The notes: generated by a model not told the origin, from the letters alone. 64,000 nucleotides of DNA from Streptomyces armeniacus (GCF_003355155.1 NZ_CP031320.1:7210978-7274977); one strand, 5' to 3'. Shown: positions 10,711-21,521, counted from the stretch's first letter. Program-made: numbers and translations.

Positions 10711-13700
10711 ATGGACGCCGACGACGTGGACCAGGTGCTGCTGCGCCGCCGCCACGCGGTGTGGGTGCGGCCGGAGCGTGCGGACGAGCACGCGGGAGGG
10801 CATACGTACGAGGGCGGGGGCGCGACCGGAAACGCGGACACGGCCGTGTACGCGCGGGGGGACATGCGGGGGGATGTGCGCGGGGACGCGCCCGTGCCGG
10901 CGCGCCGTACCGCCGAGGGCCTGACCGCACTCGACGCCGAACTCGCCGACCGCGGCCACCTGTTGACCGCCCCGCTGCGCCAGGCCCTCGCCGCGCTGCC
11001 CCACGACGCCCTCGCCGAGCAGGGCAAGCGGCTGCTGGCCGGCGTCGACGCGCTGCTCGGCGCGGACCGTACGCACCTGCCGCTGTTCCGGGACTTCCCG
11101 GAGTCCGTCCCGTACGGGGACGCCCACAGCCTCTACACCACCCGTATCCGCGCCTTCCTCGCCGCGCAGCCCGACCAGCCCTGCATGGTCTGCGGGGCGG
11201 TGCCGGGCGGCGCCGGCCAACTGCGGGGCTGCGGCCACCTCGTGTGCCGCCACTGCTGGGCGGTCGCCGGGTGGTCGTGCTGCGAGGAGTGCTGCGACTG
11301 GTTCGACTGCCCTGTCTGCCTGGAGCGTTACCCGACGGGGGAGCCGACCTCGCCCTGGGAGGACCGGGACCGGGACCGGGACCGCGGCAGGGTGCCGGAG
11401 CCCGATCGGGACCGGGAGCCGGACCGGAAGCCGGGCCGGGGCGCGACTCCGGGCGCCGACGGCGTGCTGCGCTTGCTCCACCTCGCGCCGTCGCGCGCCG
11501 CCGCCGTCCACGCCGAGTTGGCCGCGCTCCTCGCCCGCCGCACCCCGCTGAACCCGCAGGACCACGACGACCTGTACGTGCTGCTCGCCGGGGCCGCCGA
11601 GGCCGCCGAGGCCGCCGGGGCCGCCGGGGCCGCCGGGGCCGCCAACACCCCGCACGCGCCGGGCGACCCGGGCACGGCGCCGGGCTGGCTGCCCGCGCGC
11701 ATCCCGCTGCGCGAGAGCAAGGCGCTGGCCCTGGACGTACTGCTCGGCGGCACCCCGGACCCCGGGACGTACGCGGAGATCCTGCGCGCCCGCGTCGACA
11801 CCGCGACCGACGTGCTGCGCCTGCTGTGCGTCCGTTCCGGCGGCGACCCCGACCTGCTGACGCCGCCGCATCGCATCACCGGCCTGCCGCGCCCGCTGCG
11901 CCGCGTGCTGCTCCAACTGCTCGACGGCCTGCCCTTCGCGTCGCTCGCCGAGGACCTGGCCCGGCACCCGGTGCTGTGGAAGCGGGTGGCCGAGCGGCTG
12001 CACCCCTTCGAGTACGCGGCCCGGCACCCGCGCGCCGCGCTGGCCTTCGCCGCACTGCGCGGCACGGACGTCACCACGGGCACGCCTCTGGCCGAGCTGC
12101 TGATCGCCGAGGCCGGACGGCACCCGGACCACATACGCCTCACCGGCCGCAGACTGCGGCTGACCACCTGGGCGGCGCGCGTGGAAGACGCGCTGGCGTC
12201 GTACGACGTGGCCACCGCCGCCGCGCTGCTCGCCGCCCGGCCCGGCGAACTGCTGCGCCGCCTCGGCCAGTTGCTCAGCCGCGCCGCCGCGACGGGCGGC
12301 CCGCTGCCGGACGCCGTGACCGACGCGCTCGCGCACGCGCTGCCGAAGACAGCGCCCGGGCCGCTCCTGGGCGCACTCGGCGCGCTGCGCGCCCGCGCGC
12401 TGCCGCAGGGCGGGGGCGGCAAGCCGGCGGCGTACGCCACGGCGCCGCTGCCCGCGAGCCGTTACGTGTACGGGGCGTACGGCGCGTACGGCGCGTACGG
12501 GGGCGACGGCGCGTACGACACCGGCCCGCGCCGCGTGTTCTTCCCGCGCGGCAGCCTGACCCGCGCCTTCGCGGTGCCCGACCAGCGCCCTGGGCTGGCC
12601 CCCGACGTGGTGGCGAGCGTGTGCGCGCTGCTCGAGGGCGAGATCCTGGACCGGCTCGCGGCGGGGGTGCGTACGGGAGAGGCCCCGGCGCTCGCGCCTG
12701 CGCCCGCGCCCTCGCCCGCACCCGCCCCGTACGACGCCGCCGTCCTGGACACCGGCCTCGCCGACCTCCCCGTGCCCGCCGCCGAACGCGGCGCCGCCGC
12801 GTCCCTCGTCGCCATCCCGCGCGGCAGCGCGCTGCCGATGCCGGGCGCGGACGGCCGCGTACGGCTGTTCCTGCACTGGACGCAGCCGCGCGGCGTGCGC
12901 GTGGACCTCGACCTGTCCGTCGCGATGTACGACGAGACCTGGCGTTTCCTGGGCCTCTGCGACTACACACGCCTCGAGTACGCGGGCGGCGCCGCCGTCC
13001 ACTCCGGCGACCTCACGTCGGCGCCCGCGCCGCACGGCGCCACCGAGTACGTGGACCTCGACCCGGCGCGGCTGGCGAAGGCGGGCGTACGGCACCTGGT
13101 CACCGTCGTCTTCTCGTACAACGACGTGCCCTTCGAGGAACTGCCGGACGCCTTCGCGGGCTTCATGCGCCTCGACGCCGAAGACGGCGGGGCGGGCGCG
13201 ACCGGTGCGGCCGAGCAGGGGGCGCGTGGTGCCCGGCGTACGCGTCGCCGTGCGCGCCGCGCCGCGGCCGCCGGGCCGCCCCCGCAGTACGACCCGCGTA
13301 CGGTCCGGCAGCGCTTCGACCTCACCGGCGACACGAAGATCAGCGTGCCGATGACGGTCGACCTGTCGGCACGGCAGGCGCTGTGGACCGACGTCACGCT
13401 GGGCAGCGAGGGCGTCGGGCACAACGTCTGGCGGTACCGGAACCGGCTCGCCGCCCTCGGCCGCGACATGACCGACGCGTACCGCACCGGCACCCGCACC
13501 ACGCTGTGGGACCTTGCGTGCTGGCACGCGGCGGCCCGTACGCGCGCGGGCGCGCCGGTCCTCGTACGGGCGTCGGCCGCGCCCGGGGGAGCGGAGCCGC
13601 ACGCGTCGCGGGCGACCGACCTGCACACGTACCGGCGCCGCCGGGACGAGTCCCTGCCCGCCTTCGCCGCACGGCTGCGCGAGGGCTGGGCACCGGACGG

Positions 13701-13899
13701 AGTCGCGCGCGGCACCGCGCCCGCGCTCGAACCGGGCACGCGCGCCTTCTGCGCCCTCGTACAGGCCGACCTCCCCGGGCTGCCCGGCGACGTGACGGGG
13801 ACGGCGTACCGGCTGTTCCCCGGCCCGTCCGACGCGGCCGCGCTGGAGCGGGTCACGGCGGGCGACCTCGTGGCGGAGCTGGCACCGCGCACCGTATAG
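10711..13899 (+). CDS. Large RING-finger protein with TerD-like C-terminal region
   Basis: A 1062-residue protein that fits the family named after MXAN_6230/SCO0854 (RING domain-containing). A RING-HC-like zinc site lies at residues 158-203: CMVC, then CGH, then CRHC, then CPVC, with eukaryote-like spacing. Residues about 250-620 are Leu/Arg-rich helical repeats with inserted low-complexity runs ([35 protein letters not shown]). The region about 715-790 ([20 protein letters not shown]... YVDLDP... [20 protein letters not shown]) resembles the calcium-binding TerD fold of tellurite/stress proteins. The last ~200 residues are conserved-looking but unassigned. Bacterial RING proteins are known from Ter-type stress systems; whether this one has E3-like activity is unknown. 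It stands between a PAC2 gene and coaE. Confidence 0.8.
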   Translation: MDADDVDQVLLRRRHAVWVRPERADEHAGGHTYEGGGATGNADTAVYARGDMRGDVRGDAPVPARRTAEGLTALDAELADRGHLLTAPLRQALAALPHDALAEQGKRLLAGVDALLGADRTHLPLFRDFPESVPYGDAHSLYTTRIRAFLAAQPDQPCMVCGAVPGGAGQLRGCGHLVCRHCWAVAGWSCCEECCDWFDCPVCLERYPTGEPTSPWEDRDRDRDRGRVPEPDRDREPDRKPGRGATPGADGVLRLLHLAPSRAAAVHAELAALLARRTPLNPQDHDDLYVLLAGAAEAAEAAGAAGAAGAANTPHAPGDPGTAPGWLPARIPLRESKALALDVLLGGTPDPGTYAEILRARVDTATDVLRLLCVRSGGDPDLLTPPHRITGLPRPLRRVLLQLLDGLPFASLAEDLARHPVLWKRVAERLHPFEYAARHPRAALAFAALRGTDVTTGTPLAELLIAEAGRHPDHIRLTGRRLRLTTWAARVEDALASYDVATAAALLAARPGELLRRLGQLLSRAAATGGPLPDAVTDALAHALPKTAPGPLLGALGALRARALPQGGGGKPAAYATAPLPASRYVYGAYGAYGAYGGDGAYDTGPRRVFFPRGSLTRAFAVPDQRPGLAPDVVASVCALLEGEILDRLAAGVRTGEAPALAPAPAPSPAPAPYDAAVLDTGLADLPVPAAERGAAASLVAIPRGSALPMPGADGRVRLFLHWTQPRGVRVDLDLSVAMYDETWRFLGLCDYTRLEYAGGAAVHSGDLTSAPAPHGATEYVDLDPARLAKAGVRHLVTVVFSYNDVPFEELPDAFAGFMRLDAEDGGAGATGAAEQGARGARRTRRRARRAAAAGPPPQYDPRTVRQRFDLTGDTKISVPMTVDLSARQALWTDVTLGSEGVGHNVWRYRNRLAALGRDMTDAYRTGTRTTLWDLACWHAAARTRAGAPVLVRASAAPGGAEPHASRATDLHTYRRRRDESLPAFAARLREGWAPDGVARGTAPALEPGTRAFCALVQADLPGLPGDVTGTAYRLFPGPSDAAALERVTAGDLVAELAPRTV

Positions 13900-13909
13900 C
13901 GTGGCGCGC

Positions 13910-14506
13910 ATGGTGAAGGTGGGACTGACGGGCGGCATCGGCGCGGGCAAGAGCGAGGTGTCGCGGCTGTTCGCCTCGTACGGCGCGGTGATCGTGGACG
14001 CGGACCGCATCGCGCGGGAGGTCGTGGCGCCGGGTACGGAGGGGCTGCGGGCGGTCGTCGAGGAGTTCGGTGAGGACGTCCTCGGCCCCGACGGCGGCCT
14101 GGACCGGCCGAAGCTCGGCAAACTCGTCTTCGGCGACACGGGGCGGCTGGCCGCCCTGAACGCCATCGTGCACCCGCTGGTGGCCGCCCGCTCCGCGGAA
14201 GTGGAGGCGGCGGCCGGGCCGGACGCGGTGGTCGTCCACGATGTGCCGCTGCTCACCGAGAACGGCCTCGCGCCGCTGTACGACCGGGTGATCGTCGTGG
14301 ACGCGTCGCCGGAGACCCAACTCGACCGGCTGGTACGGCTGCGCGGCATGACGGAAGCGGAAGCCCGCGCCCGGATGGCGGCGCAGGCGACGCGGGAGGA
14401 ACGGCTGGCGGTGGCCGACGTGGTGATCGACAACGACGGCCCGCTGGAGGGGCTGGAACCGCAGGTCCGCAAGATCTGGCACGAGCTGCGGGGTGCCGGG
14501 GGCTGA
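13910..14506 (+). CDS. coaE: Dephospho-CoA kinase
   Basis: Catalyses the last step of coenzyme A synthesis, ATP-dependent phosphorylation of the 3'-hydroxyl of dephospho-CoA. The 198-residue product begins with the P-loop [17 protein letters not shown] and has the family motifs [16 protein letters not shown] and [14 protein letters not shown], then the lid region [17 protein letters not shown] and DVVIDNDG. Length is close to the family norm for the single-domain form. ATG at 13910 is preferred over GTG at 13901, which would start 1 base after the preceding stop; neither has a clear ribosome-binding site, so translation may depend on the upstream gene. Confidence 0.96.
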   Translation: MVKVGLTGGIGAGKSEVSRLFASYGAVIVDADRIAREVVAPGTEGLRAVVEEFGEDVLGPDGGLDRPKLGKLVFGDTGRLAALNAIVHPLVAARSAEVEAAAGPDAVVVHDVPLLTENGLAPLYDRVIVVDASPETQLDRLVRLRGMTEAEARARMAAQATREERLAVADVVIDNDGPLEGLEPQVRKIWHELRGAGG

Positions 14507-14530
14507 GCGCGTGCGCCCCAGCCCTCTAAG

Positions 14531-14550
14531 CCCGTTCGGCGTTTGAGGAC
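14531..14550 (-). repeat. Streptomyces-type intergenic repeat, inverted copy
   Basis: The element here reads, on the minus strand, as a 'tcctcaaacgccgaacggg' motif. It is the same repeat family as the two direct copies at 14659-14785 but in opposite orientation, just after coaE, where it may contribute to transcription termination. Confidence 0.6.
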
Positions 14551-14658
14551 GGACCGGGGCCGTCGCCGGGTGGGTGTGTGTCCGCTTGCTGAGCGTCAAC
14601 GGGGCGGTTGTGGGCCCACGGGCTGGATGGTGGGCCGTGAGCCTGTGGTGGCGGGCAC

Positions 14659-14785
14659 GTTGTCGGTGGCCGGGGGCCGTCTTCAAGCGCCGGACGGGCT
14701 GGATTTGGCTTGGGTCCGCTGCGACATCTGGCCGGGCGCAGGTTGTCGGTGGTCGAGGGTCGTCCTCAAGCGCCGGACGGGCTGG
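14659..14785 (+). repeat. Two direct copies of a 44-bp intergenic repeat
   Basis: Units at 14659-14702 and 14742-14785 agree at 40 of 44 positions and share the core tcaagcgccggacgggctgg. Such 'caagcgccggacgggctg' elements are scattered in intergenic regions of many streptomycetes. The rest of the 438-base gap between coaE and the TPR gene (14507-14944) contains no credible gene. Confidence 0.85.
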
Positions 14786-14944
14786 TGAGTAGTGGGAGAG
14801 GGCCGTCGCGGGCATGTATTCCACGTCGTGCGGTCCGCCGTTCCCGTTCGCGTCCCGGGACGCGCGGCCCGCTGACGCGGGCCGGAATACGCGGGCCGCG
14901 TGGGGCGTTGTCGGCCCCGTACGCACCAGGTGAGGAGGATCTCT

Positions 14945-15307
14945 GTGTCCGAGTCCACGGCCTCGACCCACGTCATCGGATTCCGCGCGGCCGAGCAGCT
15001 GCTCGCTGCCCGTGATCCGCGCGGTGCTGTCAAACTGCTGGAGCCGGTCGTCGCCGCCCACCCCGAGAACACCGCCGCCCGGCTGCTCCGCGCCCGCGCC
15101 TACTTCCTGAGCGCCCAACTGCGGTCTGCCGAGAGCGAATTCCAGACGGTGCTGGAGCGGGAGCCGGACAACGCGTTCGCCCACTTCGCACTCGCCCGTA
15201 CGCTGCAGCGCGCCGACCGGGGCGACGAGGCGCGCCGCCATTTCCGGCTGGCCGCCGCGCTCGACCCGCGCCCCGACTTCGTCGAGGCGGCGGACTTCCC
15301 GGACTGA
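14945..15307 (+). CDS. Small tetratricopeptide repeat protein
   Basis: A 120-residue helical protein consisting of about three TPR units: AVKLLEPVVAAHPENTAAR, LLRARAYFLSAQLRSAESEF followed by QTVLEREPDNAFAHFALART, and the start of a third, ADRGDEARRHFRLAAALDP. TPR proteins serve as protein-binding scaffolds; no partner can be named. GTG at 14945 follows GAGGAGG closely. The gene is separated from coaE by repeats and is followed by a hairpin, so it is probably transcribed alone. Confidence 0.88.
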   Translation: MSESTASTHVIGFRAAEQLLAARDPRGAVKLLEPVVAAHPENTAARLLRARAYFLSAQLRSAESEFQTVLEREPDNAFAHFALARTLQRADRGDEARRHFRLAAALDPRPDFVEAADFPD

Positions 15308-15336
15308 CGGCCGTACTGGCAGTACCGCAACCGGCC

Positions 15337-15370
15337 CTACGCCCGGCGCATGATCACGCGCCGGGCGTAG
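15337..15370 (+). terminator. Terminator of the TPR gene
   Basis: A perfect 13-base stem (ctacgcccggcgc and its complement) with an 8-base loop lies 30 bases after the TPR stop codon. Confidence 0.85.
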
Positions 15371-15648
15371 CCGCGTGCGGGGGTCGGCGGGCCGGGTTCG
15401 TACGGCGGTCCGCGATGTCCCGTGGGGTGGCGCGTCCTGGGCTACCGCTCCGGGGCCCGGCCGCACACAATGCGGAGGCCGGACCGAAGCACAGCCCGAA
15501 CCCCACCGGGAGGAACTGTGAGACGCGGACGTAGACCCAGCCCCAGACCCCACCTCGGACCCAGCCCCGCAGCCCGTACTTACACTGCCAAACCAATCGT
15601 GCTTTTGCTTGAGTAAGACCGCCACCGCCGCGTTCTCCACGTGAGCCT
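15371..15648. other. Gene-free stretch leading to an adapter junction
   Basis: About 280 bases without a convincing gene on either strand. From about 15480 the sequence becomes C/A-rich with repetitive 'agaccccagcccc'-like wording and then drops in GC shortly before the adapter at 15649. This looks like degraded sequence at the end of a read or contig. Confidence 0.4.
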
Positions 15649-15681
15649 TCGTCGGCAGAGTCAGATGTGTATAAAGGACAG
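15649..15681 (+). other. Nextera read-1 adapter remnant
   Basis: The 33 bases match the Illumina Nextera transposase read-1 adapter (tcgtcggcagcgtc plus the 19-base mosaic end agatgtgtataagagacag) at 30 of 33 positions. Its orientation means genuine insert begins at 15682. On the minus strand it translates to the well-known contaminant peptide YTHLTLPTK at the end of the protease reading frame. It is a laboratory sequence, not biology. Confidence 0.93.
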
Positions 15682-15682
15682 G

Positions 15683-18600
15683 CGGCAGCGGAGGCCGCCG
15701 CAGGTCGGGTACGCCGCTGTAGTCCGGTGGTACGGACGCCGGGTGCTGTTCCAGCCGGTCCAACGCGGTCCGTACGGCGGCGCGCAGCACCGTGTGATGC
15801 CCCTCCGCCCAGTCCAGCGGAGTGCGCAGCACCTCGATGTCCGGTGCCACGCCGTGGTTCTCGACGGACCAGCCGTACGCGTCGAACCACGCCGCGTTCA
15901 TCGGCACCGTGATCACCGTGCCGTCCATCAGCCGGTGCCGCCCGGTCATGCCCACCACGCCGCCCCACGTACGGCTGCCCACGACGGGCCCCAGCCCGAG
16001 CAGCCGGAACGCGGCGGTGATCATGTCGCCGTCGGAGGACGTCGCCTCGTCGGCGAGCGCGACGACCGGGCCGCGCGGGGCGTTGCCGGCGTAGCTCACG
16101 GGCTGTGCGTCGCGGGTGAGGTCCCAGCCGAGGATGACCCTCGTCAGCTTCTCGATGACAAGTTCGCTGATGTGGCCGCCGGCGTTGCCGCGTACGTCCA
16201 CGATCAGCGCGGGCCGCGACACCTCCATCCGCAGGTCCCGGTTGAACTGGGCCCAGCCCGAGCCGCCCATGTCGGGGATGTGCAGGTAGCCGCACTTGCC
16301 GCCGCTGAGTTCGCGTACGACCTCGCGCCGCCGGGCCACCCAGTCCTGGTAGCGCAGCGGCCGCTCGTTCACCAGCGGGACGACGGCGACGCGGCGCGGC
16401 GGGCGCTCCGGGTCGGAGCGCGAGAACGTCAGCTCCACGGTCGTGCCGCCCGCCGCGGACAGCAGCGGCGCCGGCCCGGCGACCGGGTCGACCGGCCGCC
16501 CGTCCACGTGCGTCAGGGTGGCGCCCTCCCGGATGCCGGAGCCGGCCAGTGGCGAACGGGCCCTGGAGTCCGAGGAGTTGCCGGGCAGGATGCGGGCGAT
16601 CTGCCACTCGCCCGCCTCCGTACGGGAGAAGTTGGCGCCGAGCAGCCCGATGGGCCGCTGGTAGTGCGGCGGGCCCTCGTTGCGGCGGGCGGCGGTGACG
16701 TACGCGTGGGAGGTGCCCAGTTCGCCGAGGACCTCGCGGAGCAGGTCGGCGAACTCGTCGGGGGACGCGATCCGTTCGACCAGCGGCCGGTACTGGTCCA
16801 GTACGGCGTCCCAGTCGATGCCGCACATGTGCGGCTCCCAGAAGTACGCCCGGATGAGCCGCCCCGCCTCGTCGAACGCCTGCCGCCACTCCGCCGCCGG
16901 ATCCACCTCGTGCAGGATGCGGCGCAGGTCGAGGGGAGTGGTGGAGTCGGCGTCGGCGAGCTCGTTGGAGGGGATGACGCGCAGGTCGCCGCTGTCGCTG
17001 ACGACCAGCCGGGTGCCGTCGCCGCTGAGCGAGAACCAGTCGACGTAGCCGCTGAGTTCGGTGCGCCGCGCCTTCACCAGGTCGAAGTGCTCCAGCGTGG
17101 GGCGGCCGGAGGTGTCGGCCGGGTTGACGAAGGTCTCGCCGAGCGCGCCGGAGATGGGGTAGCGCAGCCAGATGAGGCCGCCCCCGGCCACCGGGCGCAG
17201 CGCCGCGTACTTGGACGCGGCCACCGGGAACGGCGTCACGCGGCTCGCCAGCCCCTCCGCCTCGACCAGTACGGTGCCGCTCTCGGCCGCGCAGTCCTGC
17301 GGGTCGAGGCCGCCGGCCGCGGGCCGCCCGTCGGGGGACAGGGCGAATGGGGAGTGCGTCGCGGAGGACAGCGGCACCAGGTACGGGCGGCAGCCCAGCG
17401 GGAACGAAAGGTCGCCGGTGTGCACGTCGTACACGGGGTCGAAGCCGCGCCAGGAGAGAAACGCCAGATAGCGCCCGTCGTGCGTGAACACCGGCTGCTC
17501 GTCCTCGAACCGGCCGTCCGTCACGTCGATGACCGTACGGCTGCCGTCCAGCTTCACGATCTTGATCTGGCTGAGCGAGCGCCCGATGCCCGGGTGCGCC
17601 CAGGCCAGCCAGCGGGAGTCCGGGGAGTACGCGAGGTCGTGGACGGGGCCGTTCACGGACCGGATCACCTCGGTGACGCTGCCGCCCGTGCCGCCGTCGT
17701 CGTCCCCTTCGGATGGTTCCGGGACGCGTACGTCCACCAGCAGCAGCCGCCCGTCGTGCGAGGCCACCGCGACCGACTCGCCGTCCGGCGCGGCGCTCAT
17801 CTCCCGCACCCGGCCCAGCCGGCCCGTGCCGACCCGGCGCGGCGTGCTGGGGCGGGTCGCGCGGGGCAGGTCCGCGATCTCGATGCCGTCCTCGCCGTCC
17901 GCGTCCGTGACGTACGCGATCTGCCCGCTGTCGCCGAGCATCACGGGCTGCCGCACCCGTACGCCGTGGGTGTCGGCGATCGTACGGGCGGGCCCGTCGC
18001 GGTGCGTCAGCCAGTACAGGCTGCCGCGTACGCACACGGCGCTGGCCCGCCCGGTGTGGTCGGCGGCGAGCGAGTCGACGTTGGCGGCGGCGGGCACCTG
18101 GTACGTACGGCGGCCGGCGCGCGGCCCGCCCAGCCGTACGCGGAGGCGGCGCGGGGTGCCTCCGGGGGAGAAGTCGTCGGCGAGCCAGATCTCGCCCGCG
18201 CACTGGTAGACGACGCGCTTGCCGTCGGTTGCGGCGTGGCGGGCGTAGAAGTCGTCGTGGTCGGTGTGGCGGCGCAGGCCGGTGCCGTCCGGCAGACACG
18301 AGTAGAGGTTGCCGACGCCCTCGTGGTCGGAGAGGAACGCGATCCGCTCGCCGACGAACATGGGGCAGTCCAGGTGGCCGTTCAGCTCCGGCAGCAGCCG
18401 TTCGCCGCCGAGCCACAGCCGGCCGGTGGCGCCGCCGCGGTACCGCTTCCAGGAGGCCGGTTCGTGCGGCGGCGTGCCCGCTAGCAGCAGCGTACGGCGC
18501 TCGCCGGCGTGTCCGCCGTCCTGCCCGCCGCCGCGTTCGGTCATCGCGAGGTGCGCGACCGGGCCCCAGGGGAGCTGGCTGCCGGGGCCGCCGTCGGTGG

Positions 18601-19024
18601 GCACGCGGTAGGACCAGGTGAAGTGCGAGAACGGCTGGCCGTGTGAGGCGACGGCGAGGATGTCCGTACGCCCCTCGCGGTCCGGCGGCGCCCAGCCGCA
18701 GACGCGGGTGTCGGTCGAGCCCCAGTAGGTGAGCCGCCGGGCCGGTCCGCCGGCCACGGGCGCGAGATGGACCTCGGGATCGAGGCTGCGCCAGTTGGTG
18801 AACGCGATGTGGCGGCCGTCCGGTGAGAAGCGGGGGTGTCCGATGCGGGTACGGTCGACGGTGAGCCGCCACGCGCGGTCCGGCTCCGTACGGTTCGTAC
18901 GGTCCGGGCGTCCGGCGGGGGCGAGTGGCGCCACCCACAGATCGTCCTCGGCGCTGAAGCAGATCAGATCGCCGTGCAGGTGTGGAAACCGGAGATAAGC
19001 GCCGTTTTCGGTCACCTCTCCCAT
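15683..19024 (-). CDS. Tricorn-type protease, 3' end cut by adapter
   Basis: A large peptidase thought to work downstream of the proteasome, cutting oligopeptides. Visible: an N-terminal beta-propeller (YLRFPHLHGDLICFSAEDD, then many FSPDGRHIAF- and SPDSRWLAWA-type blades), a second propeller, then the catalytic part: a LGTSHAYVTAA segment with the charge-relay His, a PDZ-like region (GIREGATLTHVDGRPVDPV), and ALADEATSSDGDMITAAF with the nucleophile Ser, followed by GSRTWGGVVGM. About 1114 residues remain, close to full family length, so only the last few residues are missing: the frame runs into the adapter after RPPLPP. ATG at 19024 is the assumed start. Divergent from the MMPL gene. Confidence 0.9.
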
Positions 19025-19161
19025 TCTTCGGGGCGATTGCCGAGTGGCAAGTTGTGACTTGGCTCTCATCTCGGGCCAAGGCTCATCCCTGTCGTAAGAG
19101 TCGGCGTCTTTTGGCGTGGACTGTCATTGCCCCTGCGACCCGAGACCGGAGAACCAGCCTC

Positions 19162-21408
19162 GTGGCCACCCTTCTGTACAAACTAGGCAGACTCGCCTTC
19201 CGGCGCCGCCGCATCGTCGCCCTTCTGTGGGTGGCGCTGCTCGTGGCCGCGGGAGTGGGCGCCTCCACCGCATCCGCACCACCCGAGGACGACTTCGCGC
19301 TGCCCGGCACGGAGGCCCAGAAGGCCTTCGACGTGATGGAGGAGCGCTTCCCCGACGCGGCCGCCGAGGGCGCGACCGCCAGGATGGTCTTCAAGGCGCC
19401 GAACGGCGAGAAGATCACCGCCACCGACAACAAGGCCGCCGTCAAGAAGGCCGCGGACGGCCTGAAGACCGAGCAGACCGCGGCCGTCGCCGACCCGTTC
19501 GCCCCCGGCAGCGGTGCCATCAGCGAAAAGGGCGACATCGCGTACGTCTCGGTGACCTACAAGGTCCCCACCAACGAGCTCGAGGACTCGACCCGCGACG
19601 GCATCGAGGACACCGCCCAGCAGGCGCGTGACACCGGGCTCGCCGTCGAGACGGGTGGCGACGCGCTGATGGTCGAGCCCGAGATGGGCAGCGCCGAGAT
19701 CTTCGGCATCGGCGTCGCCGCGATCGTGCTGATCATCACCTTCGGCTCGCTGGTCGCCGCCGGGCTGCCGCTGATCACCGCGCTGATCGGCGTCATGATC
19801 GGCATCTCGTCCATCGCGGCGCTCGGTGCCACGCTCGGACTCTCGGCCACCACCTCGACGCTCGCGATGATGATCGGCCTCGCGGTCGGCATCGACTACG
19901 CCCTCTTCATCGCGTCCCGCTACCGGGCTGAGCTGATCGAGGGCAGAGAACGGGAGGACGCCGCGGGACGGGCGGTGGGCACCGCCGGTTCGGCCGTGGT
20001 GTTCGCCGGGCTGACGGTCGTGATCGCGCTGGCCGGGCTGGCGATCGTCAACATCCCGGTCCTGACCAAGATGGGTCTGGCGGCAGCCGGCACGGTGGTC
20101 ATCGCCGTCCTGGTCGCCATCACCCTGGTGCCCGCGGCGCTCGGCATGGTCGGCAAGCGCATCTTCGGCCGCAAGGTGCGCAAGGCCAACCCGGAGACCG
20201 GCGTGCCCACGCCCGCACCGGGCGACAAGGCCAACGCGGGCACCCGCTGGGCGCAGTTCGTGCTGCGCCGTCCCGTACTGGTGCTGGTGACCGCCGTGCT
20301 GGGGCTCGGCGTGATCGCGCTGCCGGTGTCCAGCATGTCGCTCGGCCTGCCGGACGAGGGCAACCAGCCGACGGACACCACCCAGCGCAAGGCGTACGAC
20401 ATGCTGTCCGACGCCTTCGGGCCGGGCTTCAACGGTCCGCTGATGCTGGTCATGGACACCCGCGGCAGCGACGACCCGAAGGCCGCCGCCAAGGAGGTCC
20501 AAGAGACCGTCAAGGGCGTGGACGGCGTCGTCAGCGTCAGCCCCGCCACGTTCAACAAGGGCGGCGACACCGCCACCATCACCGCCATACCGGACGCCGG
20601 GCCGAGCGACGCGGACACCGAGACGGTCGTGAAGAACATCCGCGGCGAAGCGGGCTCCATCGAGAAGAGCACCGGGGCCAAGCTGCTCGTCAGCGGCTCG
20701 ACCGCGGTCGCGATCGACTTCTCGCAGGTGATGAACGACGCGCTGGTGCCGTATCTGTCGCTGGTCGTCGGGCTCGCGTTCCTGCTGCTGATGCTGGTCT
20801 TCCGGTCGGTGCTGGTGCCGCTCAAGGCGGCGCTCGGCTTCCTGCTGTCCGTGCTGGCCGCGCTCGGCGCGGTGGTCGCGGTGTTCCAGTGGGGCTGGCT
20901 GGCCGGTGCGATCGGCGTGGAGCAGACCGGGCCGATCATGAGCATGATGCCGATCTTCATGGTCGGGGTGATCTTCGGCCTGGCGATGGACTACGAGGTG
21001 TTCCTCGTGACGCGTATGCGCGAGACGTACGTGCACGGGGAGACCGCGTCCGAGGCCGTCACCTCCGGCTTCAAGCTCGGCGCACGCGTGGTCAGCGCGG
21101 CAGGCGTCATCATGATCAGCGTCTTCGCCGGGTTCATCGGGGCGTCGGACGCGATGATCAAGATGATGGGCTTCGGGCTCGCGATCGCGATCCTCTTCGA
21201 CGCGTTCGTGGTCCGCATGGCCATCGTCCCGGCGGTCCTCGGACTGCTCGGCGACAAGGCGTGGTGGCTGCCGCGCTGGCTGGACAGGATGCTGCCGAAC
21301 GTGGACGTGGAAGGCGAGAAGCTGCGCAAGCAGCTCGACGGGCCGGGCGGATACCCGGACACGCCGACCATGCCGCTGCAGCGGCAGCACGAGACCAGCG
21401 GCGTCTGA
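19162..21408 (+). CDS. MMPL/RND family membrane transporter
   Basis: A 748-residue transporter of the MmpL-like (RND superfamily) group of actinobacteria. These use the proton gradient to export lipids or small molecules. The layout is one helix (RIVALLWVALLVAAGVG), an external domain with the conserved FALPGTEAQKAFDVMEERFP, five helices containing GLAVGIDYALFIASRYR, then a second half repeating the pattern (FVLRRPVLVLVTAVLGLG; external domain; GLAMDYEVFLVTRMRETY). The intramembrane GxxxDY motifs carry the proton-relay Asp. GTG at 19162 has GGAG upstream. Substrate unknown. Confidence 0.93.
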   Translation: MATLLYKLGRLAFRRRRIVALLWVALLVAAGVGASTASAPPEDDFALPGTEAQKAFDVMEERFPDAAAEGATARMVFKAPNGEKITATDNKAAVKKAADGLKTEQTAAVADPFAPGSGAISEKGDIAYVSVTYKVPTNELEDSTRDGIEDTAQQARDTGLAVETGGDALMVEPEMGSAEIFGIGVAAIVLIITFGSLVAAGLPLITALIGVMIGISSIAALGATLGLSATTSTLAMMIGLAVGIDYALFIASRYRAELIEGREREDAAGRAVGTAGSAVVFAGLTVVIALAGLAIVNIPVLTKMGLAAAGTVVIAVLVAITLVPAALGMVGKRIFGRKVRKANPETGVPTPAPGDKANAGTRWAQFVLRRPVLVLVTAVLGLGVIALPVSSMSLGLPDEGNQPTDTTQRKAYDMLSDAFGPGFNGPLMLVMDTRGSDDPKAAAKEVQETVKGVDGVVSVSPATFNKGGDTATITAIPDAGPSDADTETVVKNIRGEAGSIEKSTGAKLLVSGSTAVAIDFSQVMNDALVPYLSLVVGLAFLLLMLVFRSVLVPLKAALGFLLSVLAALGAVVAVFQWGWLAGAIGVEQTGPIMSMMPIFMVGVIFGLAMDYEVFLVTRMRETYVHGETASEAVTSGFKLGARVVSAAGVIMISVFAGFIGASDAMIKMMGFGLAIAILFDAFVVRMAIVPAVLGLLGDKAWWLPRWLDRMLPNVDVEGEKLRKQLDGPGGYPDTPTMPLQRQHETSGV

Positions 21409-21521
21409 CGCGCCGCACGGTCACCAGTCACGGCCGCCGCCACGGGCCGTGACCGGCAGGTCCGGCAGGACCACACGGTCGGCAGGACCACTCGGCCGCA
21501 GGGCCGCAGGGCCGCAGGGAA

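Noticed and set aside
9837..13916. Long Arg/Pro/Ala-rich open frames overlapping the PAC2, RING, gltB and other genes on both strands
   Set aside because: They are shadows created by high GC3 composition; they lack recognisable domains while the frames chosen show clear family motifs.
13853..15682. Tricorn protease frame continuing for about 600 more residues after the adapter
   Set aside because: The continuation is the adapter translation and then antisense reading of the TPR, coaE and intergenic sequence; it is not a natural domain.
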